A stretch of DNA of 64,000 nucleotides, from the NCBI RefSeq assembly GCF_000425065.1, contig NZ_AULB01000009.1, positions 62,001 through 126,000 of the forward strand, given 5' to 3'. The notes beneath the pieces are model-generated. The model was not told the origin of the DNA. It searched no databases and saw only the letters and a program-made list of their open reading frames with translations. How positions within the stretch are numbered: position 1 is the stretch's first letter; every line of letters begins with the position of its first letter. The stretch comes from Actinomadura rifamycini DSM 43936 (lineage in GTDB: Bacteria > Actinomycetota > Actinomycetes > Streptosporangiales > Streptosporangiaceae). Shown one piece after another: positions 17,401-26,530 of the stretch. The position numbers and the translations under genes are program-made.

Positions 17401-18804
17401 ATGACCGCAACTCTCGCTCCCCCCGGCCCCCCGGTCCGCATCGGGAAGGCCGCCGTCGGAGCGCTCGGCCTGCTGGCGGCCGCCACCGGCACCCTGGAAT
17501 CGGTGGTGGCGCCGACGCTCCCGCTGCTGCAGCGCGAACTGTCGATCAGCCCCGCCCAAGGGGCGCTGCTCAGCATCGCGATGCTCATCACCGGCGCGCT
17601 CGTCGCGCCCGTCGCGGGCGGCCTCGGCGACCGGCACGGCGGGAAACGCGTCATGACCCGGCTCATGGCGGTGGTCGCGGCCGGCGGCCTGGTGTCCGCG
17701 CTGGCGCCGAACCTGCCGGTGCTGCTGCTCGGCCAGGTACTGCAGGGCGCGATGGTCGGCGCGATGCCGCTCTCGTTCATCCTGGTGCGCAAGCACCTCC
17801 CGGCGGGCGAGTCGCAGGTGGCCATCGGGACGGTCAGCGGACTGTTCGTGGGCGGCGGCATGCTCGGCACCCTGATCGCCGGGCCCATCGCGGAAGGGCT
17901 GTCGCGCCACTGGATGTTCGCGATACCGACCCTCGCGGTCGTCGCGGCGACCCTGCTCGTCCGCGCGCTGATGCCGGACGACCCGCCGGCCCGTTCGGGC
18001 GCCCGGATCGACCTGCCCGGCCTGGCCCTGCTGAGCGGCGTCCTGGTGACGCTCATGCTCGGGCTCTCGATGGCGCCCGACCTCGGCTCGCGGCCGCTCG
18101 CGCTCGGCGCGCTCGTCCTGCTCCTGGCCGCCCTCGTCGCCGGATGGACGGCCGTGGAACGCCGCGCGGCCTCGCCGATGGTCGATCCGCGCATGCTCGC
18201 GAAGCCCGCGGTATGGAGCTCCTACGTGATCACGTTCGCCGTCTGCGTGGGCACCGCGGTACCGATGTACCTCGTCCCGCAGCTGTTCGCGGTGTCCGGC
18301 GACGGGTACGGCTTCGGGGCCGATTCCACCGACATCGGGCGGTACCTGCTGCCCGGCGCCGTCACGGCGGCGATCAGCGGGCCGCTCGGCGGGCTCGCGG
18401 CGCGGCGCTTCGGCCCGGGAGCCGCGGTCACCGCCGGCATCGGCGTCATGGCGGCCGCGCTGGCCGGCCTGGCGCTCCTGCACACCGAGGTGTGGCACCT
18501 CGTCGTCGCCAAGGCGCTGATCGCCCTGGCCGGCGGCGTGTGCGTCACGGCGATGGTCGTCCGGACGGCCGCGTCCGTCGAGCACGGCGACACCGGCACC
18601 GCCACCGGCCTGGTCCTGGTGACGCGCGTGGTCGGCTTCGCCGCGGGCGCCCAGATCAGCGGCGCCTTCCTCACCGCCGGAACCCCCGCGGGGTCGGACG
18701 TCCCGGCCGAATCGGCCTTCGTCACCGGCTTCGTCATCGCCGCCGCCGTCACGGCGCTGTCCCTTCTCGCCGTCCGCACCATGAGCAAAGGAGCCGAAGA
18801 ATGA
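17401..18804 (+). CDS. MFS drug-efflux transporter (DHA2-like)
   Basis: A 467-residue MFS protein with about 14 predicted helices. It opens GALGLLAAATGTLESVVAPT, with loop 2-3 motif GGLGDRHGGKRVMTRL and TM4/TM5 sequence AGPIAEGLSRHWMFAIP, the antiporter-type region of drug exporters. ATG 17401 follows AAGGAGG by about 11 bases; a closer ATG (17391) is out of frame. The stop overlaps the start of a FAD monooxygenase by ATGA, so efflux and a modifying flavoenzyme are coupled, an arrangement seen in antibiotic resistance and export loci. Confidence 0.9.
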   Translation: MTATLAPPGPPVRIGKAAVGALGLLAAATGTLESVVAPTLPLLQRELSISPAQGALLSIAMLITGALVAPVAGGLGDRHGGKRVMTRLMAVVAAGGLVSALAPNLPVLLLGQVLQGAMVGAMPLSFILVRKHLPAGESQVAIGTVSGLFVGGGMLGTLIAGPIAEGLSRHWMFAIPTLAVVAATLLVRALMPDDPPARSGARIDLPGLALLSGVLVTLMLGLSMAPDLGSRPLALGALVLLLAALVAGWTAVERRAASPMVDPRMLAKPAVWSSYVITFAVCVGTAVPMYLVPQLFAVSGDGYGFGADSTDIGRYLLPGAVTAAISGPLGGLAARRFGPGAAVTAGIGVMAAALAGLALLHTEVWHLVVAKALIALAGGVCVTAMVVRTAASVEHGDTGTATGLVLVTRVVGFAAGAQISGAFLTAGTPAGSDVPAESAFVTGFVIAAAVTALSLLAVRTMSKGAEE

Positions 18805-20021
18805 CCCGCACCGATCGGCCGACGGCCGCCCGTACCGCGCCGCGGCGCACCGCCCTGATCTCGGGGGCGGGCATCGCGGGCCCCGCCCTCGCGTTCTGGC
18901 TGAACCGCCACGGGCACGCCGTCACGGTGGTGGAGAAGTCGGGTGCGCCGCGCAGCGGCGGCTACCCCGTCGACGTGCGCGGCACCGCGCTCGAGGTCGT
19001 CCGGCGGATGGGCGTCCTGCCGCGGCTGCGGGACGCGCACGTCGACCTGCGCCGGCTGACCTTCCTCGACGGCGCCGGCGGCGAGGTCGCCTCGGTCGCC
19101 CCGCACGCCGTCACCGGCGGCGTCGCGGAACGGGACCTGGAGGTGCGGCGCGGAGACCTCACCGACGTCCTGCACACGGCGGTCCGGGACGACGTCGAGT
19201 TCCTGTTCGACGACTCCATCGCCGCCCTCGACCAGTCCGGCAGCGGCGTCGACGTCACCTTCCGCAGCGGCGGCGAGCGGACGTTCGACATGGTGTTCGG
19301 CGCGGACGGCACCCACTCGCGCACCCGCGAGGCGCTGTTCGGCCCCGAGGAGCGGTTCCACCGGTACCTCGGCCACTGCTTCGCCGTGTTCACCATGCGC
19401 AACACCTTCGGGCTCTCCCACGAGACCGTGATGTGGAACACGCCGGGCAGGGCCGCGGCACTCTACGCCGTCGAGGACGGCGACGAGGTGCACGCGTTCC
19501 TGAACTTCGCCCGGCGGGAACCGCCGGCCGAGGTGTTCACGGACCCGGAAGCCCAGCGGGAACTGGTCGCCGAGGTCTTCGCCGACGCGGGATGGGAGGT
19601 CCCGGGCATCCTGGCCGCCATGCGCGGCGCGGACGACCTGTTCTTCGACGGTGTCGGCCAGATCCGGATGCCCCGCTGGTCCGCCGGCCGGGTCGCGCTG
19701 GTGGGCGACGCCGCGTACGCCCCCTCGTTCCTCACCGGGCAGGGCACCAGCCTCGCGCTCGTCGGCGCGTACATGCTCGCCGGTTCCCTGGCCGGCCGGG
19801 GCCCCGCCGCGGGCTTCGCCGCCTACGAGCGCGGCACCCGCGAGTTCGTCACCCTGAACCAGGGACTGGTCGGCGAGGGCGGCGCCGCGCTCTTCCCGAC
19901 CACCGCCCGGGCCCTGGAGCAGCGGAACGCGCGGCTGCGCGCCCTCGGCGCCATGCCCGCCGCGGAGGGGCGACCGGCCCATTCGGCCCTCACCCTGCCC
20001 GACTTCACGCCCGCCGCGTGA
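18801..20021 (+). CDS. FAD-dependent aromatic monooxygenase (PHBH class)
   Basis: A 406-residue group A flavoprotein monooxygenase. FAD-binding GxGxxG in LISGAGIAGPALAFWLNRHG, the middle GADGTHSRTRE (DG motif) and the late RVALVGDAAYAPSFLTGQG (GD motif) are all intact. The nearest type is the TetX/aromatic-hydroxylase-like family that oxidises polycyclic or aromatic substrates with NADPH. It is translationally coupled to an MFS exporter, so a self-protection or drug-modifying role is plausible; the substrate cannot be read from sequence. Confidence 0.9.
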   Translation: MTRTDRPTAARTAPRRTALISGAGIAGPALAFWLNRHGHAVTVVEKSGAPRSGGYPVDVRGTALEVVRRMGVLPRLRDAHVDLRRLTFLDGAGGEVASVAPHAVTGGVAERDLEVRRGDLTDVLHTAVRDDVEFLFDDSIAALDQSGSGVDVTFRSGGERTFDMVFGADGTHSRTREALFGPEERFHRYLGHCFAVFTMRNTFGLSHETVMWNTPGRAAALYAVEDGDEVHAFLNFARREPPAEVFTDPEAQRELVAEVFADAGWEVPGILAAMRGADDLFFDGVGQIRMPRWSAGRVALVGDAAYAPSFLTGQGTSLALVGAYMLAGSLAGRGPAAGFAAYERGTREFVTLNQGLVGEGGAALFPTTARALEQRNARLRALGAMPAAEGRPAHSALTLPDFTPAA

Positions 20022-20077
20022 GCGCGGCGGGCGGATGTCACACTCGACGCGCTGGAGGCGTCTTTAGGTGACCGCGC

Positions 20078-20106
20078 TTTCCCCGGGCATGCGAGGCCCG
20101 GGGAAA
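20078..20106. terminator. Strong hairpin downstream of the monooxygenase gene
   Basis: TTTCCCCGGGC, a seven-base loop, then GCCCGGGGAAA: a perfect 11-base stem 57 bases after the monooxygenase stop and 38 bases before the next start. There is no run of T. It could be a terminator or a 5' regulatory hairpin or operator of the downstream gene. Confidence 0.5.
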
Positions 20107-20144
20107 CCGCGACCACCGACGCGCCGAGAGCCGAGGAGTAGACG

Positions 20145-20545
20145 ATGTCGTCGTCCGCCCGCACCGCCGCCGCCCGCGAACCCGCGGCGTCCGTCCCGCC
20201 CCGCTTCCACGGGCTGCTGAGAGCGTCGACCGCGTTCGTGGCCGCCTGCATGCTGCTCCAGGGGATCACCGCCGGCCAGCTGCTGGACGGCGCCGAGCAC
20301 GGGAGCGAGATCCACCGGAACGCGTCCGGCTTCCTCGTGGCCGCCCTCCTCGTCACCATCGCCGCGGCGATCCTGGTGCGGCGCGCCCGCTCGCCGCCGC
20401 CCTGGCGACGGCCGTGTTCACCGTCGTCCAGTTCAGTCTCGGGGAGAACGGCGCGACCGCCGTCCACGTCCCGCTCGGCGTCGCCCTGATGGGCTCCGGC
20501 ACCGCCCTGGTGGCGCAGGTCTGGGGCGGGCGCGGCGGCAGGTGA
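20145..20545 (+). pseudogene. Small four-helix membrane protein with a frameshift
   Basis: From ATG 20145 the first ~85 codons encode two helices (FVAACMLLQGITAGQLL and ASGFLVAALLVTIAAAILV). The frame then becomes an unlikely SPPPWRRPCSPSSSS tail ending at 20489. In the -1 frame from about 20390 the protein continues sensibly as AALATAVFTVVQFSLGENGA and VHVPLGVALMGSGTALVAQV, with two more helices, ending at TGA 20543-20545. The switch occurs in the GC triplet run CGCCGCCGCCC. A one-base indel (mutation or sequencing error) explains it; a programmed frameshift is less likely. Intact length would be about 132 residues. Function unknown. Confidence 0.7.
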
Positions 20546-20614
20546 GCACCCGGCGGCCGCCCGCCCCGAGCGGCGCGTCCCGCGGTCCGCGGGACGCGCC
20601 GCGCCGGTCCGCGG

Positions 20615-21394
20615 TCATCCCCGCACGTGCAGTCCGAAGCCCGTGCGCCCCGCGGGTTCCAGACCCTCCTTCAGGTTCAGCGAGGGGATCTCGTAGTCGC
20701 CGAAGTTCTGCCGCCGGAACGCGATCGGCTCGGTCGACTCCAGGGTGAGCAGGCGCTGCTCCCACGCCTTCGCGGCGTCCCGGTACTCCTCGCCGGTCAT
20801 CCGGTCGGCGCCGTACAGGACGAACGGCGGCAGCACGTCGATGCCCGGGTAGAAGAGGACGCCGTGCTGGAACGGGAACAGCAGGTCGTCGATGGGGCCG
20901 TTGATCCCGCGCGCGGCGTAGTGCGCCTCCGGGCCGCCGACGGTCACCGACAGCAGGGCCCTCCTGCCCGCCAGCGTCCCTTCGCCGTAGCGCTCCCCGT
21001 ACCTGGTGGCGCTGTGCTCGCCGACGCCGTACGCGAAGCGGTAGGTGAACACCCGGTCCACCCAGCCTTTGAGGATCGCCGGCATCGCGTACCACCACAG
21101 CGGGAACTGGAAGACGACGGTGTCGGCCCACAGCAGCTTCTCCTGCTCGGCGCGGACGTCCGGGGTGAGCGTCCCGGCGTCGAAGGCGCGCCCCGAATCC
21201 CGGGCGACCTTCAGCGGCACCGAGGCGTCGGGGCCGTAGTCCGCGGCGTCCACGGCGGCCTTCCAGCCCATCGCGTACAGGTCGCTCACCCGTACGTCGT
21301 GCCCGGCGCCCTCCAGGGTGGACACCGCGAGGTCCTTCAGCGAGCCGTTGAGCGACTCCGGCTCCGGGTGGGCGTAGACGATCAGCGTCTTCAC
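20615..21394 (-). CDS. NAD(P)H:quinone oxidoreductase, flavodoxin-like fold
   Basis: A 259-residue flavoprotein of the NQO1/KefF/MdaB group: opening MKTLIVYAHPEPESLNGSL (FMN/FAD phosphate loop), then VVFQFPLWWYAMPAILKGWV and RALLSVTVGGPEAHYAARG. These enzymes reduce quinones by two electrons using NAD(P)H. The gene is divergent from an XRE-type regulator across a perfect palindrome (21458-21476), which suggests regulated expression in response to electrophiles or quinones. Confidence 0.93.
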   Translation of the reverse strand: MKTLIVYAHPEPESLNGSLKDLAVSTLEGAGHDVRVSDLYAMGWKAAVDAADYGPDASVPLKVARDSGRAFDAGTLTPDVRAEQEKLLWADTVVFQFPLWWYAMPAILKGWVDRVFTYRFAYGVGEHSATRYGERYGEGTLAGRRALLSVTVGGPEAHYAARGINGPIDDLLFPFQHGVLFYPGIDVLPPFVLYGADRMTGEEYRDAAKAWEQRLLTLESTEPIAFRRQNFGDYEIPSLNLKEGLEPAGRTGFGLHVRG

Positions 21395-21457
21395 GGGGAC
21401 TCCTTCGGATCGGGTGCCCCCGATCCTCCGGGCCGCGGCGCCCGGCGTTCAGGGGGG

Positions 21458-21476
21458 CCGCTTCCGTCGGAAGCGG
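21458..21476. promoter_or_regulatory. Perfect palindrome between quinone reductase and XRE genes
   Basis: CCGCTTCCG, one base, CGGAAGCGG: 9-base arms in the 138-base gap between the divergent genes, 57 bases before the XRE start and 64 before the reductase start. It is the likely operator of the XRE regulator. No second copy was seen in the gap. Confidence 0.65.
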
Positions 21477-21532
21477 AATCCTGGTAACGGCAGGACCACC
21501 TTCGCGCGCACCGGCAAGGCCATACTGGGGGC

Positions 21533-22381
21533 GTGGACGATCTCGCGGGTTTCCTCCGGACCCGGCGGGCCCGCGTCGCCCCGGACACCGTCGGCATCCC
21601 CGTCGACGGCCGCCGCAGGGTCGAGGGGCTGCGCCGCGAAGAGGTCGCGCACCTGTCCGGGGTCAGCGTCGACTACTACGTGCGCCTGGAGCAGGGACGC
21701 GCGACCCAGCCCTCCGAGCAGGTCGTCGACGCGCTCGCCCGCGTCCTCGGCCTCGACGAGACCGAACGCGGCCACCTGCCCCGGCTCGCCCGGCAGCGCC
21801 GCCGCCGCGCCAGGGTCCCGGCCGGGCGGCCCCGGCCGGAGACGCTGCGCGTCCTCGACCTGGTCGCCGGCGCCCCGGCGATGATCCTGGACCACCGCCT
21901 GGACGTGCTCGCCGGGAACCGCCTCGCGCGGCTGCTCTACGGCCGGCCGATGCCGGGCGTGAACACCGCCCGGCACATCTTCCTCGAGGAGGCCGAGCGC
22001 GGTCTGTACGCCGAGTGGGAGCGGTGCACCCTCGACGTGGTCGGGCACCTGCGCCTCGCCGCCGGAAAGTACCCGGACGATTCCCGGCTGGCCTCGCTCA
22101 TCGGCGAACTGGCGATGGGCAGCGAGCGCTTCCGCCGCCTCTGGGCCCGCGCCGACGTGCGCGCCCGCACCCACGGGCGCAAGAGTTTCCGGCACCCGCT
22201 GGTCGGGCCGCTGGAACTGACCCAGGAGAACTTCGCCCTCCCGGACGGCTCGGGCCTGGAGCTGATCGTGCTGTCCGCGGCTCCCGGCAGCCCCGCCGAA
22301 GACGGGCTGCGCCTGCTCGCCGGCCTGGACGCGGACGCCGGTGACGCGCCCTCCGAAACGCACGCCCGGCGCCACAGATAA
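21533..22381 (+). CDS. XRE family regulator with MmyB-like ligand domain
   Basis: A 282-residue regulator. The N-terminal helix-turn-helix reads [20 protein letters not shown] then [20 protein letters not shown], the signature of the abundant actinobacterial 'GLRREEVA' group. The C-terminal part is the MmyB-like PAS domain ([20 protein letters not shown], then [20 protein letters not shown] at the end), which binds a small ligand, possibly a fatty acid. Homologues next to SDRs or quinone reductases repress the divergent gene. GTG 21533 is the start. Confidence 0.93.
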   Translation: MDDLAGFLRTRRARVAPDTVGIPVDGRRRVEGLRREEVAHLSGVSVDYYVRLEQGRATQPSEQVVDALARVLGLDETERGHLPRLARQRRRRARVPAGRPRPETLRVLDLVAGAPAMILDHRLDVLAGNRLARLLYGRPMPGVNTARHIFLEEAERGLYAEWERCTLDVVGHLRLAAGKYPDDSRLASLIGELAMGSERFRRLWARADVRARTHGRKSFRHPLVGPLELTQENFALPDGSGLELIVLSAAPGSPAEDGLRLLAGLDADAGDAPSETHARRHR

Positions 22382-22485
22382 CTCGACACGATCTCGCGCG
22401 CCGCTTTGCGATACCGGGACCCGCCGACGCCCCGTAGGCGGAATACTGCCCGTTCTGGCCCCCTTTCGACCTTCAGGAGGCATCG

Positions 22486-23550
22486 TTGATCTACGGCGTG
22501 GACGTCGCGAGCTACCAGGGCGAGCCCGACTGGAAGGCCGTCTTCGGCGACGGAATCCGGTTCGCGTTCTCCAAGGTGACCGAGTCGACCGGTTACACGA
22601 ACCCGACGTGGGCCCACAACCGCGCCGGGATGCTCGCTCTCGGCTCGGGATTCCTGCCGGGCGCGTACCACTTCCTGCACGGCGGGGACGGCGCCGCCCA
22701 GGCCCGGTACTTCCTCGACAAGGCCGGCGACGTGTCCAGCTTCGCCGTCGCGCTGGACGTCGAGGCGTCCGGCGCGGACGCGGCGACCGCCCGGGCCTGG
22801 GTGGCGGAGTTCAAGGAGCGCACGGGCGGCCACCCGGTGATCGGGTACTACCCGCGCTGGTACTGGGAGCAGACCGGACGCCCGGACCTCGGCTTCTTCG
22901 ACACGGTCTGGCAGTCGCACTACGTGAACGGGTCGGGGTCGCCGGAGTCGCTGTACGCGAAGGTGCCCGCCTCGTGGTGGACGTCGTTCGGCGGAGAGCC
23001 GATCTCGGTCCTGCAGTTCAGCTCCAGCGGCACCGTCCGGGGGATCTCGGGCCCCTGCGACGTCAACGCCCACCGCGGCGGCCTCGCCGAGCTCAAGGCG
23101 CTCGCCCTGGGACGGGGCGAGGACGACATGCCCGAGTACGTCAGCGTCGGCGTCGACACCCCGCAGGAGCTCCCGCCGAACCAGTGGGTCACCGTCGACT
23201 TCGGCAAGGAGTACGCCGACGGTTCGCACCACCACTGGAACCGGGGCGGCCCGTCGGTCGTGGTCGGGCCCGCGCGGTACTCCCTGGCCGCGAACGTCCG
23301 GGTCAGCGGGCTGCCGAAGGGCGTCGAACTGCAGGCCCGCGCGATCGAGAACGCCGAGGACGGCTCCGGCTACGAGGCCGGCCCGATCGCCGAGTACACC
23401 GCGAGCGACGGCGACACGTTCGTCCACTACGCGCTCCCGGCCGACACCGTCCGCGACGGGTACCGGGTGCGGTTCCAGGTCGTCCAGTACGGGACGGCGC
23501 CCGCCCGGATCGTCGGCGGTACCGCGAAGGCGTTCGCCTGGCCGGAGTGA
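22486..23550 (+). CDS. GH25 muramidase-like protein with C-terminal extension
   Basis: A 354-residue protein. Residues 1-200 are a GH25 (Chalaropsis-type lysozyme) barrel: [36 protein letters not shown] and the catalytic DxE in [11 protein letters not shown]. Residues ~215-354 form a separate beta-rich domain I do not recognise. The start is TTG 22486, with AGGAGG about nine bases upstream. There is no signal peptide and no cell-wall-binding repeat, unusual for a host autolysin but normal for a phage endolysin, although no holin or phage genes are nearby. It may be a domesticated endolysin or be exported by another route. Confidence 0.85.
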   Translation: MIYGVDVASYQGEPDWKAVFGDGIRFAFSKVTESTGYTNPTWAHNRAGMLALGSGFLPGAYHFLHGGDGAAQARYFLDKAGDVSSFAVALDVEASGADAATARAWVAEFKERTGGHPVIGYYPRWYWEQTGRPDLGFFDTVWQSHYVNGSGSPESLYAKVPASWWTSFGGEPISVLQFSSSGTVRGISGPCDVNAHRGGLAELKALALGRGEDDMPEYVSVGVDTPQELPPNQWVTVDFGKEYADGSHHHWNRGGPSVVVGPARYSLAANVRVSGLPKGVELQARAIENAEDGSGYEAGPIAEYTASDGDTFVHYALPADTVRDGYRVRFQVVQYGTAPARIVGGTAKAFAWPE

Positions 23551-23600
23551 CCGCCGCTCCGCCCGGTGCCCCCGAGGCCGGAAGGCTTCAGGGATTCGGT

Positions 23601-23787
23601 GGCGCATCGTCGCCAGCCGAGGCCGCTCTCGGCGGCGACGAGACGTCCGTTCGCAGGCAACTGCAGTCTCTGCTGGACGCCGGAGCCACCGACATCTGGG
23701 CCGGCATCGTCGCCGTCGGCCCCGACCGCGCCGCCGCGCCCGCGACCTCCTCCGCGACCTCGCCGCCCCGGCCGGCGGGCGCCCGCG
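23601..23787 (+). pseudogene. C-terminal remnant of an F420-dependent LLM-class oxidoreductase
   Basis: About 45 codons read [20 protein letters not shown] then [17 protein letters not shown], which resembles the last helix and strand of luciferase-like monooxygenase family enzymes. The final helix ([15 protein letters not shown]) continues only in another frame after a GC run near 23730. No N-terminal barrel, start codon or stop is present. It is a decayed fragment between the GH25 gene and the convergent UvrA-like gene. Confidence 0.6.
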
Positions 23788-23875
23788 CCGACCCCCCCGT
23801 GCCCGCCGTGAACCCGGCGCGCGGGACGCGCCGGGTCCGGCCCGTCCCCGCCCGGTTCGCCGCGGGCCCGGCCGG

Positions 23876-26392
23876 TCAGCGGCGAGCGCCGTCCCGTACG
23901 TCCAGGAGCGGCAGGCCCGCCGCGTACCGCCGCAGGAAACCGGCGGTCGGGGTGTGCGCCGCCGCGACGGCGTCCGGGGTTCCCGCCGCCACCACCGCGC
24001 CCCCGTCCGGCCCCGCTCCCGGCCCGAGGTCGATGACCCAGTCCGCCGACGCGGCGACAGGGACGTCGTGTTCGGCCACGACGACGGTGCCGCCCGAGTC
24101 GAGCAGCGCGTCGAGCGCGTCCACCACGCGCTGGACGTCGGAGGGGTGCAGGCCCGAGACCGGCTCGTCGAGGACGACGAGGCCGGCCCCGCGGCCCGCG
24201 GCGCCGCGCCGGATCGCGGCCGCCAGCTTCAGCCGCTGCGCCTCGCCGCCGGACAGCTCCGTGGCGCTCTGGCCGAGCCGGAGATAGCCGAGCCCGACCC
24301 GGTCCAGGGCGCTCAGGATCTCCGCGAGCCGCCGGGGCCGGGGGAACCGCTCCACGGCCTCGGCGACGGTCAGCTCCAGCACCTCGTCGACGGCCAGCCC
24401 CTCGTACCTGATCTCCAGTGCCTCCGGCTTGTAGCGCCGGCCCTCGCAGGCGTCGCAGACCACCCACACGTCCGGGAGGAAGTGCATGTCGACCAGCTTG
24501 CGGCCGTACCCGGTGCAGGTCTCGCAGCGGCCGCCCGCGGTGTTGAAGCTGAACCAGGAGGCATCGACTCCGCGCTCGCGCGCCCGCTCCGTCCCGGCGA
24601 ACAGCCCGCGGACGATGTCGAACGCCTTGCTGTAGGTCGCGGGGTTGGACCGCGGCGTCCGGCCGAGCGGTTCCTGGTCGACGACGGCGACCCAGCCGAA
24701 CCCGTCGAGGCCGGTCACCTCCCGCACCGCGCCGTCGGCCGTCCCGTGCAGGGCCGCCTCGACGCCCGCCCCGAGCGCGCCGAGCAGGCTGCTCTTGCCG
24801 CTGCCGCTCACCCCGGTCAGGCAGGTGAGCCGGCCGACAGGGAAACGCACCAGCTCCGCGGACACGTTGTGCGCGCGCAGGCCGTGCAGCTCCACCCAGC
24901 GGGTGCCGTCCCCGACCCGGCGGCGGGTCCGGCGCGGCCGCGGTCCTTCACCGGCCAGGTACCGGCCGGTCAGCGACTCCGGATGGGCGGCCGCGTCGCC
25001 GGGCGGCCCCGACACGAGGACCTCGCCGCCGAGCCGGCCGGCGCCGGGGCCCATGTCGATCACCCAGTCGGCCCGCGCGATCAGCTCGGGGTCGTGCTCG
25101 ACCAGGAGCACCGTGTTGCCGGCGTCGCGCAGCTCCAGAGCGATGTCGAGCAGGTGCGCCTTGTCCGCCGGGTGCAGCCCGGTGCCGGGCTCGTCCAGGA
25201 CGAAGATGATGCCGCTCAGCTCGGTGCCGAGCTGCGCGGCGAGCCGGGTCCGCTGCAACTCGCCACCGGACAGCGTCGCCGCGCCCCGGGACAGCCGGAG
25301 GTGCGCCAGGCCGAGCCGGTCGAGGAGGGCGAGCCGGCGGCCCAGGTCCTGCAGCAGCGGCTCGCCCACCTCGCGATGCCGAGGGTCCAGGCCGTCCGCC
25401 ACGCGCGTCGCCCAGCCGCGCACCTCCCGCACGTCCACCTCGAGCAGGTCCGGGTACGCGAGCCCGCCGAGCCGCACGGACCGGGCCGCCCGGCCGTACC
25501 CGCTGCCGCCGCAGGCGCCGCAGGGCCGCTTGCGCATGTAGGGCAGGTAGCGCTGCTTGGCACTGGACGTCCGGGCGTTCACGAACACCCGCTCCACGTC
25601 GGCGAGCGCGCCCAGCAGCGGCTGCGCCGAGGTGTAGGTCATCACGGCCGTCTCGTTCTTGTTCGGGATCTCGACGCTCGCCTCGACCTTCTCGTCGCCC
25701 GTGCCGTACAGCACGCAGCGGCGGAACTCCTCGGGCAGCGACCGCCACGGCCGGCCGAGGTCCACGCCCCGCTTCGCCGCGAGCGCGGGCACGAACGCCC
25801 GCTCTCCCGACCGCCACTTCGCGAACCAGGGGGAGGCACCCTCGAAGAGCGGAAGCTCCGGGTGGGTGATGACCAGGTCCTCTTGCGCCTGCCAACGCCC
25901 GCCCGCCCCGTGGCAGGCCGGACAGCCCCCTTCCGGCGTGTCGCGGTCGAAGTGCGCCGTCGACAGATGCCCGTCGCCGCCCTCCGCCGCCGGGTCCGCG
26001 TCGAGCCCCGGAAGGCGCGAGTACAGCAGCCCCAGGTGCCCGTCGATGCCGGTGATCGTCGCGACCGTCGAGCGGGGGTTGCGGTTCAGGCGGCGCTGGT
26101 CGACCGCGAGCGTCGCACCGAGCCCCAGGACACGGTCGACCTTCGGCCGGTTGCGCTGGGTGATGTACTGCCGGACGAACGGCGAGAGCCCCTCCAGATA
26201 CCGCAGCTGGGCCTCGCTGTGCAGGGTGTCGACGGCCAGCGAGGTCTTGCCGCTGCCGCTCACCCCCGTGAAGGCGACGAGGCTCCCTTTGGGGATGCTC
26301 ACCGACACGTCCCGCAGGTTGTTGGTACGAGCCCCCACCACGTCGATCGTCTCGCGCCCCATACTCGCGACGTCCCGGACGAATGCAGTCAA
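23876..26392 (-). CDS. UvrA-like ABC ATPase lacking the UvrB-binding domain
   Basis: An 838-residue tandem ABC ATPase of the UvrA family (true UvrA is about 950). Both Walker A motifs ([22 protein letters not shown]), both signatures ([24 protein letters not shown]) and both Walker B regions are present. Between the first Walker A and [19 protein letters not shown] the usual ~100-residue UvrB-interaction domain and the first zinc Cys pair are gone; the second zinc finger (CETCTGYG...CDACEGRR) is intact. Such UvrA2/DrrC-like proteins act in drug tolerance or DNA-lesion handling outside classical excision repair. Start TTG 26392 after AGGAGAGGGAGAAGG; ATG 26362 is the alternative. Confidence 0.88.
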   Translation of the reverse strand: MTAFVRDVASMGRETIDVVGARTNNLRDVSVSIPKGSLVAFTGVSGSGKTSLAVDTLHSEAQLRYLEGLSPFVRQYITQRNRPKVDRVLGLGATLAVDQRRLNRNPRSTVATITGIDGHLGLLYSRLPGLDADPAAEGGDGHLSTAHFDRDTPEGGCPACHGAGGRWQAQEDLVITHPELPLFEGASPWFAKWRSGERAFVPALAAKRGVDLGRPWRSLPEEFRRCVLYGTGDEKVEASVEIPNKNETAVMTYTSAQPLLGALADVERVFVNARTSSAKQRYLPYMRKRPCGACGGSGYGRAARSVRLGGLAYPDLLEVDVREVRGWATRVADGLDPRHREVGEPLLQDLGRRLALLDRLGLAHLRLSRGAATLSGGELQRTRLAAQLGTELSGIIFVLDEPGTGLHPADKAHLLDIALELRDAGNTVLLVEHDPELIARADWVIDMGPGAGRLGGEVLVSGPPGDAAAHPESLTGRYLAGEGPRPRRTRRRVGDGTRWVELHGLRAHNVSAELVRFPVGRLTCLTGVSGSGKSSLLGALGAGVEAALHGTADGAVREVTGLDGFGWVAVVDQEPLGRTPRSNPATYSKAFDIVRGLFAGTERARERGVDASWFSFNTAGGRCETCTGYGRKLVDMHFLPDVWVVCDACEGRRYKPEALEIRYEGLAVDEVLELTVAEAVERFPRPRRLAEILSALDRVGLGYLRLGQSATELSGGEAQRLKLAAAIRRGAAGRGAGLVVLDEPVSGLHPSDVQRVVDALDALLDSGGTVVVAEHDVPVAASADWVIDLGPGAGPDGGAVVAAGTPDAVAAAHTPTAGFLRRYAAGLPLLDVRDGARR

Positions 26393-26530
26393 CCTTCTCC
26401 CTCTCCTGCAAGGCACTCAGGGCGGACGGATCCGCCGACGGCGGACTCATGCTCGCGTGGAAACCCGCCATCTCTTGTCAGGTTTTTGGTGGGTACGCGG
26501 GACGACGCCTGGAGAACCGGCCGTCCGGTG

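Noticed and set aside
20390..20403. Programmed -1 frameshift in the small membrane gene
   Set aside because: There is no slippery heptamer of the X-XXY-YYZ kind or a clear downstream pseudoknot; an indel is simpler.
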